NCBI RefSeq assembly: GCF_001039355.2
Contig: NW_019775924.1
Span: 469,808-533,807 of the forward strand
Origin: Lingula anatina
Taxonomy: Eukaryota; Brachiopoda; Lingulata; Lingulida; Lingulidae
Length of the DNA: 64,000 nt
Reading direction: 5' to 3'
Shown here: positions 49,193 to 63,600 of the stretch, one piece after another
Layout of the letters: each line of letters begins with the position of its first letter
Numbering within the stretch: position 1 is the first letter of the stretch
Position numbers and translations under genes: made by a program
The notes under the pieces: model-generated
Databases searched by the model: none
Told to the model about the DNA's origin: nothing
The model's input: the letters and a program-made list of their open reading frames with translations, nothing else

Positions 49193-52029
49193 CTGCAAGC
49201 AAAGAAACACGAGTTATTTACAGTTGACGACTATGGCAGATACTGATCTCACTCTATTATAGTTTTTAAAAAAATTAATCATAAGAGACGCTCAGTAGAG
49301 ATCTAAATACCTCTAGTGAATTCAAAATTAGGTTAGCTTTTCTTTTTTTAAAAACAGAATGGTACTCGTTATAAAAGAAACAGGACGGGTTCGCGGCTAG
49401 GGTCGTCTGCGTATATCAAGTCTATTTGTCAACCAAATGCCATAATACGACCTCGATGATGTGAGACGATAGGAATGTTGGTTTCTGATTCTCATTTCTC
49501 ACACGATGGCTACCCCAGCGAGCACCGGCGTATGGCAGACTTCATCAGGCAACATCAGAGAGATCTCAATTAGCGCATGTTTTTCGATGAGAAAACTTCA
49601 TTTTTCTTAATTAAAAGCTTTTTATGGGTGATATCATGATAAACAAAAAAATAAATAATAATAATAAATAAAAATCTTGATTCTAAAGCGGCTTAACCTT
49701 TTTTTGTAATTTAATGCATCTTAAAGAATGGATTTCGGACGATGAAAAAAGCATGCATATCCTTTTCTTATATATCAAGTCATCTATGAATATATTTTAC
49801 AAGCCTGGCACAGCCAGCGTCTTGTTTGTCTAAAAAAGAGGTTGGCTTTCCTGGGTAGACATCTTTATTTGTTTACTTGTGGTTTTCAGTGATCTTGAAG
49901 AATGGTGATCTATGTTTGTTGGCTATGTAAGAACTAGAATTTCATTTTTATGTTGCCATTACTAATATGTGCCTTCAAAATTTTCAGACGTTTCCTATAT
50001 ATCGGATGTCTCCAAAAAATACCTGAGCCGTGTTTAGAAAACGATGATCACCTCGGACTTGAAATAGGCGGTCCGGGAAAAGCCGTATGGAGTACAAATG
50101 GATTAATAACTTTATTTTCATGGACCCTCATCATGAAACCAAACCATAAATCTTCCTTGGGAGTATAATTAGAAATTTGTTCACTGTTCAGTACTTGATA
50201 AATTTCAACCTCCTTCCCACGGCGCCCTAGGAGCTGGCAGCCCCCCGCGGCTCCGTGTATCGCAAGGTGAAATCAAAATCCGCCGATGATATCTCGTATC
50301 ATAGCGCAGCCAACCTTGACGGTTTTACGCCTTCACCCAACCACGGCAGATAAATATATGGCATACGAGGTGCGATAAGGAATTTAATTTGCAACTTTGT
50401 TAGAACTCGCAGCGATTTCATGATGGACCCTTCAATTTTGTTGTTAAACGCTCATTTTGAGTATTACTCTCAATTTAACAGTGCTAGTTTTTCCAACGAT
50501 TTTCCGCAATTTGTCACAACAGCCGTTAGTCAACCCACCCCGTGCACTATTTGCTACGCCAAAAGCACCGACGACTGGTAATTTTGCCACACTTCGCTTC
50601 CCAACACTTAAACGAAACAAAATTATAATAGCTATTTTCTGTGACGATCTCATTTCTAGTCCTTATTACAGTAATAAATGACTCAATCTTACTAAAACTA
50701 CTATATGTTAAAGAATTGTTTTGGATAAATAAGTTTTTATCTCACTCGAGGGTTGGTATTAACAAGTTGAGAAAACTACTCGCGAGAAAAAACGTCAAGC
50801 AGAGCAGAGAGGAGGAAATTAAAAACTTGAACCGGTATTGAAGTGGCGTACAAAAAAGCAATACCAACATGGCGGTCGTTTAGCAGGGCAATGCCGCTTC
50901 CTGGTGAAGCGAAAAACATAGATTATTCAACAAACTCTACTTGAAAAATAATTGACATAGACGCATGCTCATGAAAGCGTGACAAATTGTGAAATAACTT
51001 TAAAATCGTTCTTTTTTTCACAGATCCGATTGAAAACCAAAGTGTGCAAACTTTTAAAGATAGGGAACAAAGAATATCCTCAATCAAGCAGAATTTTGTC
51101 GCTTTACTTGAATCTTTATTCTAAAGAAATTGCAATTGATCATTAGTATTCTTCTCTTTCGGAGCAAGAACACTGGAGGCAAAACGTTACTTATTTTAAG
51201 ACAAAGCCGCGTATGACGTACATTGAATCTAAAATATTTTCCACCTACGTTCAAACCACGCATACATAAGAATCGTGCGTTTACGTCCAAAACCGCTTTA
51301 TATGAAATAAATTATATTTGCTATTTTTATTTGTCTGTGGGAAAAGGGATGACAGGCTGCTATCATCATGTGAAATATATCACCGCCTGGTTAGTGAGCC
51401 CTCTAAACAAATAAATGACTCTACCCATGCGATAGACGTTATAATTTTGACAGAACAATATTTGTCTTTGTGTTTCCTTTGTTTAGGCCAGCTTCTCTCT
51501 CCAGCCATCTCGGAGACAGCTGTATGTCACTTAAGCCCACATATATTTGGAATGAAGTTAGCAAAAAGTGCTGAATAATATTGAAAATAGTCACCACTGA
51601 TAGTTGCCGTCACGCAGTTCAAACCCACAAAATGGTGCACGGCGACCAATTGACTTTTTGCACACATTTTAAGAGCCCTAATTGGAGTCTACTTGATCTA
51701 TTGTTTATTTTCAATAAAAAGACATTCTGCATTTCTATAGTAGATTCTCAGTTAACTACTTAATAAAAAAAGATATAAATAGGATTTAAAATGTTGTATC
51801 ACCTACATTTTAACGCAAAAGAGAAAGAAATATCATATAGTAATTACGGGATCAAAACATTAAGAAATGTTATTTCAGTGAACATTTTAGGAGTCCCTGA
51901 GGGAATTGAATTATCAGCAAACTAGGTCAAGAGGACTTCGGACAATAGAAATATACCAATGGGCTAAACGACCTCATCATCAAAAGTTCCAACAAAACCA
52001 ACTCCCTACAAGTTCATTACACGTGTATG

Positions 52030-52330
52030 CTCATATAACAAAGCTATGATGTCACCGTCACCTAATTACATCGACTTTATGATAAGGTACACCTGCGTCC
52101 ATCAATGGGGACGAAATGGACGCCGCCGGCAGCACTATCGTGGATTACGCAATGGTGCCTCCGTGTGTGATAACATCGACACCCTCCCATCCTCCCGCCC
52201 GCCGCTAATTAATACACCTACACAGTGAAGTTTCAAAAAAGACAGACAAAGATGAGGGCTAGCCTTTGTCTTGTTTTACCTTTAGTGAAATCAGGCCGAC
52301 AGCCTAACAAACAGCTATGAATCTTTCATC
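52030..52330. promoter_or_regulatory. Candidate intronic regulatory island 1 (Dlx)
   Basis: GC-balanced segment with CACCTAATTACATCG, GATAAGGTACACCTGCG (GATA core plus E-box) and CCGCTAATTAATAC, and a CGCCGCCGGCAGC core. No exon structure. Confidence 0.3.
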
Positions 52331-53384
52331 TTGTATAACATTACAGCCTCCATATTGTATGAAACGCCGCCATAGAAAGGGAACCACCGCGCGATTTATT
52401 GTCATGTTTTTTTGTAAAGTTGTCAAAGCATCACCGTATAAGTGTACATTATTTTTGAAATATAAATGGAATCATCAGAGAAGAAAGAAAGCCTGTTCCT
52501 TGATAGTTTGATTAGATTTCTAGGTGAACCTGTTGCACTGAAGGAGACAGGTGCTTGGAAACGTCGCACATGCATTTTAGATAAGAAAATGTTTTGTTTA
52601 AAAATCACGTCTGTTCTCTCTGATCAAGGTCAAAGAAAGTATATTAGATAAGTTCATTCGCCCATGCCATCTTAAATGATCATAACAAATTTAAGCACAA
52701 TCCGGATATTAAGGCCACATGAAAAGTACCGCTGAACAAGCTGGCGTGGTCGGTCACAAGTCAACGTAAGTGGTTTTGACGTGTCATTTAGACAGGTAGT
52801 GAAAGTCCTCGGTGGATTTGAATAAAACTAGCCTGCAAGAACATGGCCGGCAACAGGTGCATGCGACCAACATTAATAATTCAGAGTGATTGATAGGATT
52901 TTATGCTGACAAGATCACAACAGGTGACCCCAGCTCCTCGTTTGCGGCTTCCTTAACGAGAAGACGCTGAAACACGTGGTGTCGTTGACTAATTACAGCT
53001 GCAAATGCGAGGTAGTGCCAATGGGACAGGAAGAATGACTTCTGGGGAGATTGGTCTGAAATTACCTGTACGACTTCCAATGAAGATATCGTCCCCCCCT
53101 CCCCCCCCCCAAAAAAAAAAAAAATCAAAACTTGTATCAAATTTGCCCACAAATTATTAACTTACCATAAAAACTGCGATATACTTAACAAAAGTGGAAT
53201 ATTAATTTCGAAAAGATTAACTTTGAAAGGATAGCAATTTTTGTGAATGTATTGCTGAGTCGCACCAAAAATGTATTACACAAGAGCTGCCTGCAAAAAA
53301 TCTATCGGTACAACATATAATTTTTCATCTATTACTCGCAAGCAAAAAAAAAAAAAAAAAAAAGCAATTACTTTTCTTCCGCCA

Positions 53385-53940
53385 TGTCTGCCCAGGTTAA
53401 ATGACTGACACTGGGATGTAATTAAGGAATGATTAGTTGAAGCATCCGAATACTGTATACAAGCCGGTATGCGGGCTCAATTTCCACCAATTATGGGCAA
53501 TAATTGTTTTTCATTTTCAAGTAGACAATATAATTGCAATTTTGTATTCATTCACTGGGACTCGTATGAGATAATGTGATATGTATTTGTTATTGGAGGC
53601 AAGCTCGGTCTTACGGTACCGTGACCAGTTTCGGTATCATGTACAGCACAGTAAGTGAATGTCCATATGACTGCTCGACTTGGGCTGAGCTTCAAGTTGA
53701 TAAAACTATTCACTCCGCACGATCAAAAATAACAATTTTCTGAAAATCCGCCTGAAACCTTAGTTGTCACAGTTTCAGTCTCTTTGAATTTGCAGGCGTC
53801 TTTGATCCTTTGTTTAAAAGCCTGTTTCAGGTGGTCTGTTGCTGGCTGCAATACGGAATGCCCGGAGATAATTCTAATTAGTAATTAAACCCGTCATTCG
53901 GATGATCGAGCGCGCTCTACGGAAAAGTTGAACTTGCAGT
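53385..53940. promoter_or_regulatory. Candidate intronic regulatory island 2 (Dlx)
   Basis: Clustered homeodomain cores (GTAATTAAGGAATGATTAG near 53417 and TCTAATTAGTAATTAAACC near 53873) with CACCAATTATGGGCAATAATTG between, then a GAGCGCGCTC palindrome near 53910. Confidence 0.3.
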
Positions 53941-56900
53941 TTGCTATTTATCACGCACGTATAGAGAATGACTCTTTACATATTTTAGTTGCTTTAAATA
54001 AGTTATTTGGGACATCTTGTTATAGTATATTTTGTAAGAAACATCAAGGGAACGACGAAAGCTATTTGACCGCCAAAATATCGGTCATATCTCGTTTGGC
54101 CTTTGCATGCTCCCATCAAATATCACTTTAAGTTTCTTATCCAGTCGGAGAGGCCCAATAAAATGTCTATCTCGTTAGAAAACATATCCTTTTAGGCATG
54201 CTGCGTACTCGTTTATCAGTCCATCAAAGCGAGTTCAAAAAGCGTGAAAGTTATCAGAACAAAAAGGCATAAAAATGCGATGCTATCTCACCACTGTCAC
54301 TGCTGCATGACGGAAAGTCGCAGGGCCACTGATTCATTAGTAATGGAAATCATGAATATGCAATCTTGTAAACCAGGTGGTAAATTTACGACTCCTTTTC
54401 CTCGTTCTTTAAGACAAGCTTTTTTATTTGTCTTGGGTGCCAAATATGTGTTTCGTCGGTGCAATAAATTTTTTCTCGAATCTATGACATCATTTTTGAA
54501 AGTGCGCCCGCCAAGTTATAAATGTCCCAAGAGGCTCTCGAGGTTAAACAGGAGATAAAGAAACTTTAAGTTGCTTTTGCTTCAACGTGTAATTACGGAT
54601 TTTATTAGAGGTGCAATTTTGTTCCCGTTATCTGATGACAACTTTTTCAGTCATGCTATCTGCTTTGTGTTAGTATCTCTCCCATGCCGAACTGTGGCTC
54701 AGAACTTCTTGGTCCGACCAACATGTATGATTTAATTGCTCGGTTTTCCCCATAAATGGCGACGCCACTCAACACGACAGCTTTTTTTAGCGAATTGATT
54801 TTTTTCTAAAAATCAGATTCATGTGTTCTCACTCTGGTAGATTCAGTGGATTGATTAACGCCATGTGACTTAAATAAGTCATCTAGAATTATATCAACAT
54901 TATTAGACGATGAAAAAAGAGATTGCTCAAAGACGCATGTGGTTGCAAGAAGTCGTGATGATAAATAACGGGACCCGGAAGACGTGTTTGAAAAGCATGG
55001 TGCATAATTTAACAGGACTAAATAAACATCGAACACTTAACGACAAAAAGAAAAAGCGTTATCACAATCTGTTGCGGAGCAGTATTTTTGACAATAAATC
55101 CTATACCTAAAATGGCCTTATATTTCACCACATAAAAAAACTAGTTCAAATTCTAACAAACAAAATGATTATAAAAAAAATTTCAAACTCGAACAGCATT
55201 TTAATTGCGAATTATGTTTAAATTCAAGGGGAGAAAATCTCAAATTAGCAATCTAGTTCAGTGTTAATTTCCCAGATTAGCACGAAGAAATGGGTTCACA
55301 GATAAAAAGAATTGAGGAAACATGCCGTAATGTGTCTTTGGCAAGTATCCATGCACTTATGAACAAAGTCGGACAGTTGCACACAATATATGCAATAATT
55401 CTCAGAATGTCAGAGAAAAATATCTAGGTATGGACTGCTCATCAGTGTCGGCTCTCTAGGGGCACGAGAATTAACGGGATACATGCCAGATATAGACTTC
55501 TTCAGAATGAGAATAACTTTGGTGAAAATGCTTCAAAAGCGTCATATTGTCTTTCTGCGTATATATAGTATAAGTTTCTTATGTATATTTAAGCTGTATA
55601 AAATACACCACTTTTTTAAAGCATATTTGTAAACGCAAGAGAAGAATTAACTCTGGTTGCAGAATTTAGCAATTGCATCTTCAATCTTCTCCAAAATAAA
55701 TACGAACCAAATACTACTACTTCTACTACTCCTACTACGACAACTACTATGGAGTGAAGGTGCCAAGCTCTGTGCAGAGCCAACCTGTCACCCCAGCCAC
55801 AGACGGTACACCGGGAACAGGTGGTTGTCATGTGATCTCCCTGGCGACAGATGCTAACACAAGTTTTACGACATAGTGGTTGTTTTATGGACAAGATATC
55901 GAAAAGTTACTACTACGATTTGAAATAAAATATCAAACAGGAGGCGTCTTGTCTCTTGCTTTTTGTATACTTCAAAATGCAAGCTGACATTTCCGGCGAA
56001 TTCGAAGACTTTAAAGGGGAGCTCTACATGAGAATGTGCTTTTTCTCAATTCTAAATTTGAGCATAATGAGATTAAAGGAACAGAAATTTCAAGCAAGTG
56101 CTAAGACTTTTGTGGAAGTGCAAAAGCACTCATATTATATGTGACAATATTCAATGAAATATCACCAGTTTCACAACAGTTGAATTCATTGTTATTAATT
56201 TGTAAAAAGTTCATGCTGGCTTTGCATAGCAAATGTCGTCGCTCTATAATTAGAAGGTGTTGCTTATGTTCGTTTTTTTCCATTGGTTATTCATAAACGC
56301 GTTTGCTTTTAAAAAATTTATAGATCAGAGTCAACAAGGTGACAGCCATTGTTATAAAGCAAACAAATATATTTTGCTCGTATTTTGATCATCTAATTGC
56401 TTACTTTGCAGCAAAACATTTTATAGTATAAGAAAATTAGAACATATCCTTCACTGAGAGTACAAAAGTGTAACGATATATAACCGAGGACTTTATGAGA
56501 CGATGAGCAGATTTTAAATCACATCAAGTGACCTTTACGGAAAAATTCTGGAATACGGCAAGACATGCGTCCTCTGGGGCACGAAGAAACTCATGTGGGC
56601 AAAAAACCACAAAAAAGCATTGCGCACAGGATCTTGCTAGCATAAGTGTCAGATTAGCAGTGACGTGTAAAAACATTTAATTATTCTTTAATGAAGCTCT
56701 GCGCCCTATCAAGTATTAATTTCCCGTGAAATTCGTAGAAGCAAAATTACTAAAATGCCTTCCTGCAGCGGATAATCAACCTTCAGACTAATGGTAACGT
56801 AAGGTCCGGCATTTTGTAAAATTATATATAATTTTCGAAAATCGTACGAAACTTTTCTGATCCATAACCATGAACCGTACATAAATATCGCTGGAAATTA

Positions 56901-57589
56901 CAGTGAATGCTAGGTATTATTACTTCCAAATCACTCTCATTTTAAAAATTGCTTAATTTTTGCCACTGGTGTATATAAGTCCCTCCCAGAGTAGATTACG
57001 TTCTAGTTCTTCCTTGTGCAGTCAAACCCACGGATAGGAGTAGAAGTACATGCAATACAGAAATGTGGATAGAAATGTGAAAATGGCACATTTGCCTGTT
57101 TTCAGCACAAACTGGAGAACAGTTTGGGTTACTGAAATCCAATTCAATTTTAGACGGGAAGAGTATATTAGGCACGGTTCTCAAGGCGCCAATAGTGCAC
57201 TGAAAAATTTCACTATGTGATCTCGATTCTTTTTTTCTGGAGTCTACGGTATTTGGGGATTCTCAACTTCACAAGCAGTACACCAAAAAGCTTAATCATG
57301 CCGACAAACCCAGTTTTCTTTAAGGATGACCTTTTTTCTATAAGGAACGTCGATTTTTATAAGAATCAACAATTTGGAGTATACAAAAAACAGAACTGAA
57401 TCATCGGAAAGTGGAAAAGACGGTTATAGCATTCCTTATAACTCAGATGGCTGTTAGAGCACTTATAACAACCAAATTCGGGTCAGTCTTCTCAATTTCT
57501 CATGGATATTCATACCCATAATGGCATTGCAAACACGGTAAGCTTTCCACTTTGGAAACCCTCCCCAACCCTGCAGACTGCAGAGTTTC

Positions 57590-58010
57590 AATAATTTACA
57601 CTATCTGCTCAATTAAGCTTCCAGCACTGCGCTCAATCAACTGTCTCTTGGATCTCCCGTATCTCTCTAACCCAGTGCACGTGCATGCAATTAGCTACCG
57701 TTCGCACAGGCAATAACGGCGATTATGATCGAGGATGAAGGTAAATTTGCAAAATTTGATGCCTTCATTACTCCCAGGTTTCTGGTTCACTACATGAAAG
57801 CCCCCTTTCCCTGGTACTGTACTGGTATAATAAACAGCCAATTTGTTCAACATTCGATTGCCTGGCTAATTTCAACGATGATTCCAGGATTAATAGATTA
57901 TTATATACCGATCCCACATTGCCGACTTTTCTGCCTTTGGTTGAATGCAGGCAGGGCAATGCAGTCTCAAATACTCAAAAGGTCGCTCTAAACATGGGGT
58001 TGCCAAAACG
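57590..58010. promoter_or_regulatory. Candidate intronic regulatory island 3 (Dlx)
   Basis: GC-balanced, low in stop codons on both strands without a coding signature. Contains GTGCACGTGCATGCAATTAG, CAATAACGGCG, GCTAATTTC and CAGGATTAATAG (Otx-type core). The overlapping open frames on opposite strands show no family motif. Confidence 0.3.
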
Positions 58011-58099
58011 ACGTCAGTAGTATTATATAACAAAACACAGTCACAGGCGACCCATTTCTCACTTAAAAAACATCGTACAATACAGTATGTCAATTATTT

Positions 58100-58510
58100 A
58101 CTTCATTGCTAAATTTTTGAGCTCATTTCGTATCTCACAGAATTCTCCCGAGGAGATAAGGGATATTCCCCAAACTGTCACACGAGAAACGATGTGAGAG
58201 GGTTCTCTCACCTATCAGGACGCCATTAAATCAAACACCCGCGCCTCGGAGAAACACCGACCTCAACTTCATAGATAACAAGCCTTTCTCTCGTCGAGAT
58301 CGGTGTAATTATTATACGAATATTTGACCCCACCGTTTCGTGCCAAGTTCACCTTAGGGTCTTAATATTTAATGAACAAACTCCCACAAAATTTTTTCCT
58401 CCTCTTTACCGGGAAAAAGTGTGAATATTCTCATATACGTGCATAACTTAGATCGGCTTGGCACGCCTCGACGCCCAACGCACCTAAACACGCTTTTTTG
58501 CAATTAAAAA
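58100..58510. promoter_or_regulatory. Candidate intronic regulatory island 4 (Dlx)
   Basis: GC-balanced block with repeated GAGA/CTCTC words around 58136-58330 (CACGAGAAACG, GTGAGAGGGTTCTCTCAC near-palindrome at 58193) and AATATTTGACCCC. Confidence 0.25.
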
Positions 58511-60436
58511 AGGACGTAAAAAGTATCAAATGCCCAACTGTCGGCCGTCAGCTGTTCTAAGAAAAGAAAACTCTAAAATATGGTTAAAATTCAGTTGAAT
58601 TTATAGATAATTTTTTCCTAGCGCGTAAATCAGAGGGAAATGTTTAGATTATAATGTTGATACAGTTAAATTGGATGAGGAAAAATAAATACATTTTAAG
58701 TAAATTGCTTTTACTCGTTTTATATGTATACGTGTGTGTATGTGTGAGTTGTCAACAACTTATTTATGGCAATGTGAATATAGTATAACATACAGAGAAC
58801 CAGGACAAAGTTATTGCTAAGTTAGCCTTTCCTGGATTTTTGCGCAAAATCAAATTATCTTTAAAATCATTGGTCGACATTGGACTCGGATGTGATGTTG
58901 AATAAACCACTTTAAAAAATTAAAATTAAAAAAATATTAAAATTAACTTGTATTGCTCTTAATGTCAGGTCAGATGTAAAAAACGCCATGTCTTCACGTA
59001 CATTTCGGAAGAAAATGTCGACGTCGGGGACTTTTATTTCTGGGGCTTTATTCCATGTGTTTAAGGCCTCATATGGGAAACCTAAGTAGCTTTGATGGAT
59101 ATACGTACATATAGAGGTTTAAAATATGGCTTTGGGACAAGTTCAAACAAGTATAGTCCATTTTCAACAGACAAGAGTACCTGGTGAATATTTTTCACGG
59201 ATCGCCAAAAACAGGGTTGCATTGGAAACCGTGGCACAATGGGCCAGGTGAAGGACCCCCGGGGCGCGTGGAGATAAGGCCCACCTTCTCCTCGTTTATT
59301 CCCACTGTGAGGTGACGGTTGCGTAATGGGGTTGACAGCGACAAGCCTGGCACAATGTAATCGACGTTTACAAAGCATTCCGCACTATTCCGTTCTTTGA
59401 CGTTTGTCTTCATGGATGACCTGTACCAGTTACCCAGACAAAAACCCCAGAACACCACTGAATGCGTTTCCGTTTCAACTTTTAAGAAACCAAGAAGTCA
59501 GATTTATTTCGTACACAAATTCCCGTAATACTCAAGGCATAAGTTTCAGTAAATGAAAAATCTGAATTCTGAAACCGGACTTTTTCTTCTTCGATCTCCG
59601 TGAAATCACAGACAGCCATGGTCACCAGTTCTTTGGTACGCTATATTTATATGAAAAGAAGCTGTTGCTCATTAGTCCAATTCAAACTGATACATTACGA
59701 CCAATTTAGCAACGCGCGTGTTCTCAATACGTTCAACAAGATGTCACACAGGCCAGGCGAAAGTTTTATGGTCTGATAATGAGAGATGACCACATTAAAA
59801 TGCACTGCAAAGTAGTCCCGGATCATTTATGTCGGAAGGTCTATAAATTACAAAAACCCGGCAAGTGTCCGATGTCGCAAGATTGGTAGATTATGAATGA
59901 ATAGATGGTGGGGAACCTTTGGACAGTTTTACAAAAGAAGTTTTGCCCAAAAATTGGGCTAAACTTTTATATTAAAGTTTCAGTCCATTTTGACCAACGA
60001 TAAAGCAGTAGCTGCACTGTGTGGAAACTATTAATTACTTTGTAATATAAAATGAAAATGTTAATTTCGAACCCAAAAGCTGCTTTATTTTAGCTTAGTG
60101 CTGCACTTGACTACCACTAGTTGAATAATTTTTTGGTCTAAAAAATGAGACGAGCTTTAGGTCGAAAATTATTTTTTGAACCAGGAACGAATAGGCTTTG
60201 TAGATAGGTCAGGCCTGCTTATCTGGGAATAGCCGGAAATCAGTTTCTCCATATATTTTGACTTAAAGACAAACAAAAACTATGCTTGCCATTTATATTG
60301 AACTACTTTCCCTTGTTGTCTCGTCGTCCATCCTCTATCCATCCGCCTCTAAGTGACAAATATTATTTTATATAAGTTCATCATTTCAGTAAGTACTTGA
60401 CTACTGTCTGGTTTATTTCTCTTATTGTGCTCTTAC

Positions 60437-60621
60437 CTGTGTCTGCGTTAGGCCTAAGGAAGCCGCCAATTCTGCTCTCTCTGGCAGAGCCAGATACTGC
60501 GTTCTTTGGAATCTGCGATTAAGTTGTTGCAGCTGGAGGCTGGAATATATCGTTCTAGGTTTTCTCATTTTCTTTCCTTTGCCATTCATACGGAGTTGTT
60601 CTTCCTGAGTTTTACCTTCAA
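60437..60621 (-). CDS. Dlx: Distal-less/Dlx homeobox protein, middle exon
   Basis: Acceptor ATTTTCAG at 60622-60629, donor CAG|GTAAGAGC at 60436. Encodes the upstream linker ([14 protein letters not shown]) and the first two helices of the homeodomain, [20 protein letters not shown] and then [20 protein letters not shown], which are diagnostic of Dlx. It enters in phase 1, so an upstream coding exon exists; none is found up to 64000, so the N-terminus and promoter lie outside the window. Confidence 0.96.
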
Positions 60622-63600
60622 CTGAAAATGCCAATAATAATATGACGTATTACAGAAAACAACAAAATTTTGTTAAAGGAATTTGAAACGTAAAATGACA
60701 AAATATCAATGAAATATATTTTAACAGCGAATTCAAGCGTTGTTTTATTGTAATTAAATAACTAACTTTACTTCTATTCATTAAGGGGTAACTATTGAAT
60801 AATGCTCTGTAAGACAAAGGTTGCAATGCAATGAGTTTGCATTTTGTCTGATATATGATTTAATTTTTCTCTCATTTTTAATCAAGTGAAATTCAAAGCA
60901 CCTATTTCAAAAATCAGAAAAAGTGGATAGTTTTATTTAGAGTTTTAAAAAATAGGTTGCGAATGTCTCAGTGACTCAAGCTTTTCACGTTGGTAAACCA
61001 AAACTTGCGGTCGAAATACATGCATATGTACGATCTGATACGAGGGGACCAAAGAAAGATATGCAGAACATATTTGTGTCCACTAGCGGTTGGACAGATG
61101 CATAAATCTGATAAACGACTGACCAGATACATTTTAACTTTTGTCTTAAATTCCAAAGCCATTACATGTTTGAATACTTCAAATGATGCCATCGGTGGTT
61201 TAATATAACGAAAAAATAATGAAAAAAATTTTGTCGTGACGTCAATATATACAAATATCCTGCCAGCGTTTTGCAATCAATTCTTTCTAGCATGTTGCTT
61301 TTGATATAACATCGACTGACATCTGCAGTTAAATGACATAACAACCCAATAGTATGCATGACTTAGGCTTACTACATATAACTATCGTAAAGCGGGTCTC
61401 GCCACACTGAACCTATTTTCAAGAGTGCGTTGTTTAATTTTTAATTTTAGACAGAATACATTAATGTTTTTAGAATAATCGTAAAACGCTAAAAGGAAAT
61501 TAACACTTGATCTGCGTGTATCGCGCAACAGTTTGAAATCCAACATGGCGCATTATTTTTATCTATGCATGTTCCTTCTGCTGCAACATGTAGTATAAAA
61601 TACACAAATTGATGTTTTTAACATACACAATGCAATTTTGATCAAAACAGAAATAGTAAATAAGACTTATGTTCATGTGTTTCCAAATTTTTCAAATGCA
61701 GAGGACTGTCTTCAATGGCTTACAGAACTGTTGATAAAATACATTATATTATGCCTTACATCTTCAGAAAGTCATTTGACATTTATTTATTTTTGTGAAC
61801 TTTGTTTTAAATCGCAAATACGAAATACGTTAGAAAAAGTGAAGTCGAAATATAATATGACAAGCTGACATCACAGGAACAATATTATGCAATAGGACAA
61901 AACAGAGCATAATATACAACAGCATGCTTGATAAAATAATCCTTTATAGGCCTATTTGCTGTAAATGTTTTCAGTGATTTCTTTCTAATAAGGCAGCCTG
62001 TCTTAAACGGGGAATTAATATAGAGTTGGTCGTTCACATAAGTTGTAGTGGAGTAACGTGCAAGGACAATTTTACCAATCTATATACACTTTAATAATCA
62101 GCTTAAAAACGGGGAGATAAATAGTTATGTAAATAATTAGACCAAGACATTAACTTTAAGAAATATTTAAGCAAAAAAAATTAAATTGAAAAAATTAAGA
62201 ATTAAAAAGTCAAAGACCTCCAAGTGTTTTGTCACCTAGTGCAAGCTGCGGAGGAGTCGTCTGCTTTTGTTTTACGTGCACAAAGCAGACGACATGTAAA
62301 TGGCGGTAGACGGACAGGTGGACGGAATACACAGCGCGGGGACGGCGCGCACTTCACGCGGAGAATTTGCCTGGGGACACCTCAAGGCATCTGCCCCCAA
62401 AATCGTCCTGCAACTCTAAGCGCTCGGAAACCAAAAACATCATAGAAATAAAGTAGCAGAGCGGTTTTTGAATCCCAGCTTATCTGTTCCTGTTTCGCAA
62501 ACAATTTTAAAAATTAAGATTTTTAAAGTGGAGCACAGTGTTACAACCAAAATAGGTTAGAAATTATTTATTCATGACACCTGTTTCTGTGATGTCGTTG
62601 CATACGAAAATAAAAATTCACGCCATGTCTTATGCCGAGTAGGTTCTGTACATTAACGCCGTGTTGCATAATTGTGTTAACCTGTCGCTGCACTCGTATA
62701 CTTAAATATAACATTTAAATAAAAGCTATCAAAGATCATGATGCACTTATCAAAGATAACAATTGTTCTCATGACCTAGAAATATGTAAGAAACAGCATT
62801 GCGTGAGACAGGCCAGATTCTGGTATAACGCTCCCTCCAGTCTGGCCAAATGACAAGTAATGACAAGCTACTGTTTGATAATTAGTATAGAAGTGCTGTT
62901 AAGACTGTTAGCTTTTGAGAAGGGAGATCAGACTATATAATGTCCGGTCGTGTTGCGCGTTTCCTGGCAATATGGTTTTTCTTTGACAATGCGCCAAAGA
63001 TCCGGGTGATATTCGAGGAAAATGGCAATCATTTCAATTTTTAAGTCGACTGATGGACTTATCTCTGTAATATATTTGTTGTGGGGTGGCGGTGCATACG
63101 TTCTTGAATGAGGCGCCGCTTGGTTCCAGACGTTTTTTACGTAAGATAATTTCAAGTGAATTAAAAGAAAAATAAATTATATTTTGGTTTTGCGTGATGA
63201 ATCCGTGCAACGTCACTTGGAAACGTCGTTAAAACATTATAGTTTCATTCCAGATATCATTTCAAACAACGTTGACAAAAATGATTTGACACCGCCATCT
63301 CCATTCTTACAACTATGAATTTTTCATTTGATTGTCACGGTACTATAATGTTGCGTATATCAACTCTTTCTCTTTCAATACATTTTGTCAAAATCGATCC
63401 CCTGTGAACAAAGATTTTAAGACATTTGATGTGTGCTACCCTAAGCATGCTGCCGCGCAACGTGAAAAGTAATTAAATTCCCCTGGTCGGGCAGTGCTAG
63501 GCTGAACACGCATACGGGGGTCCATGCACGCTTTTCAAATTTGCAAGACTCGCTCTTTTGCTTTATAACCCATCATAATAAACGTCACCATGCGACCGAG

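Larger units (their letters stand above)
49193..60436 (-). other. 11.2-kb Dlx intron within the homeobox
   Basis: Bounded by donor CAG|GTAAGAGC and acceptor TTGCTTGCAG|GTC. Its position, between TQTQ and VKIWFQN, is the homeobox intron site shared by Dlx genes. No coding exon is recognised inside; open frames up to 104 codons (for example 54244-54558) show no family motif. It carries poly-A and poly-C/poly-A tracts (53093-53125, 53344-53363) and GC-balanced islands listed separately. Confidence 0.85.

Noticed and set aside
54244-54558. 104-codon open frame in the Dlx intron
   Set aside because: No recognisable motif, and intron sequence on the opposite strand to Dlx.
62220-62445. Dlx first exon candidate in the GC-rich patch
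   Set aside because: No minus-strand frame resembles a Dlx N-terminus and no suitable phase-1 donor is present.
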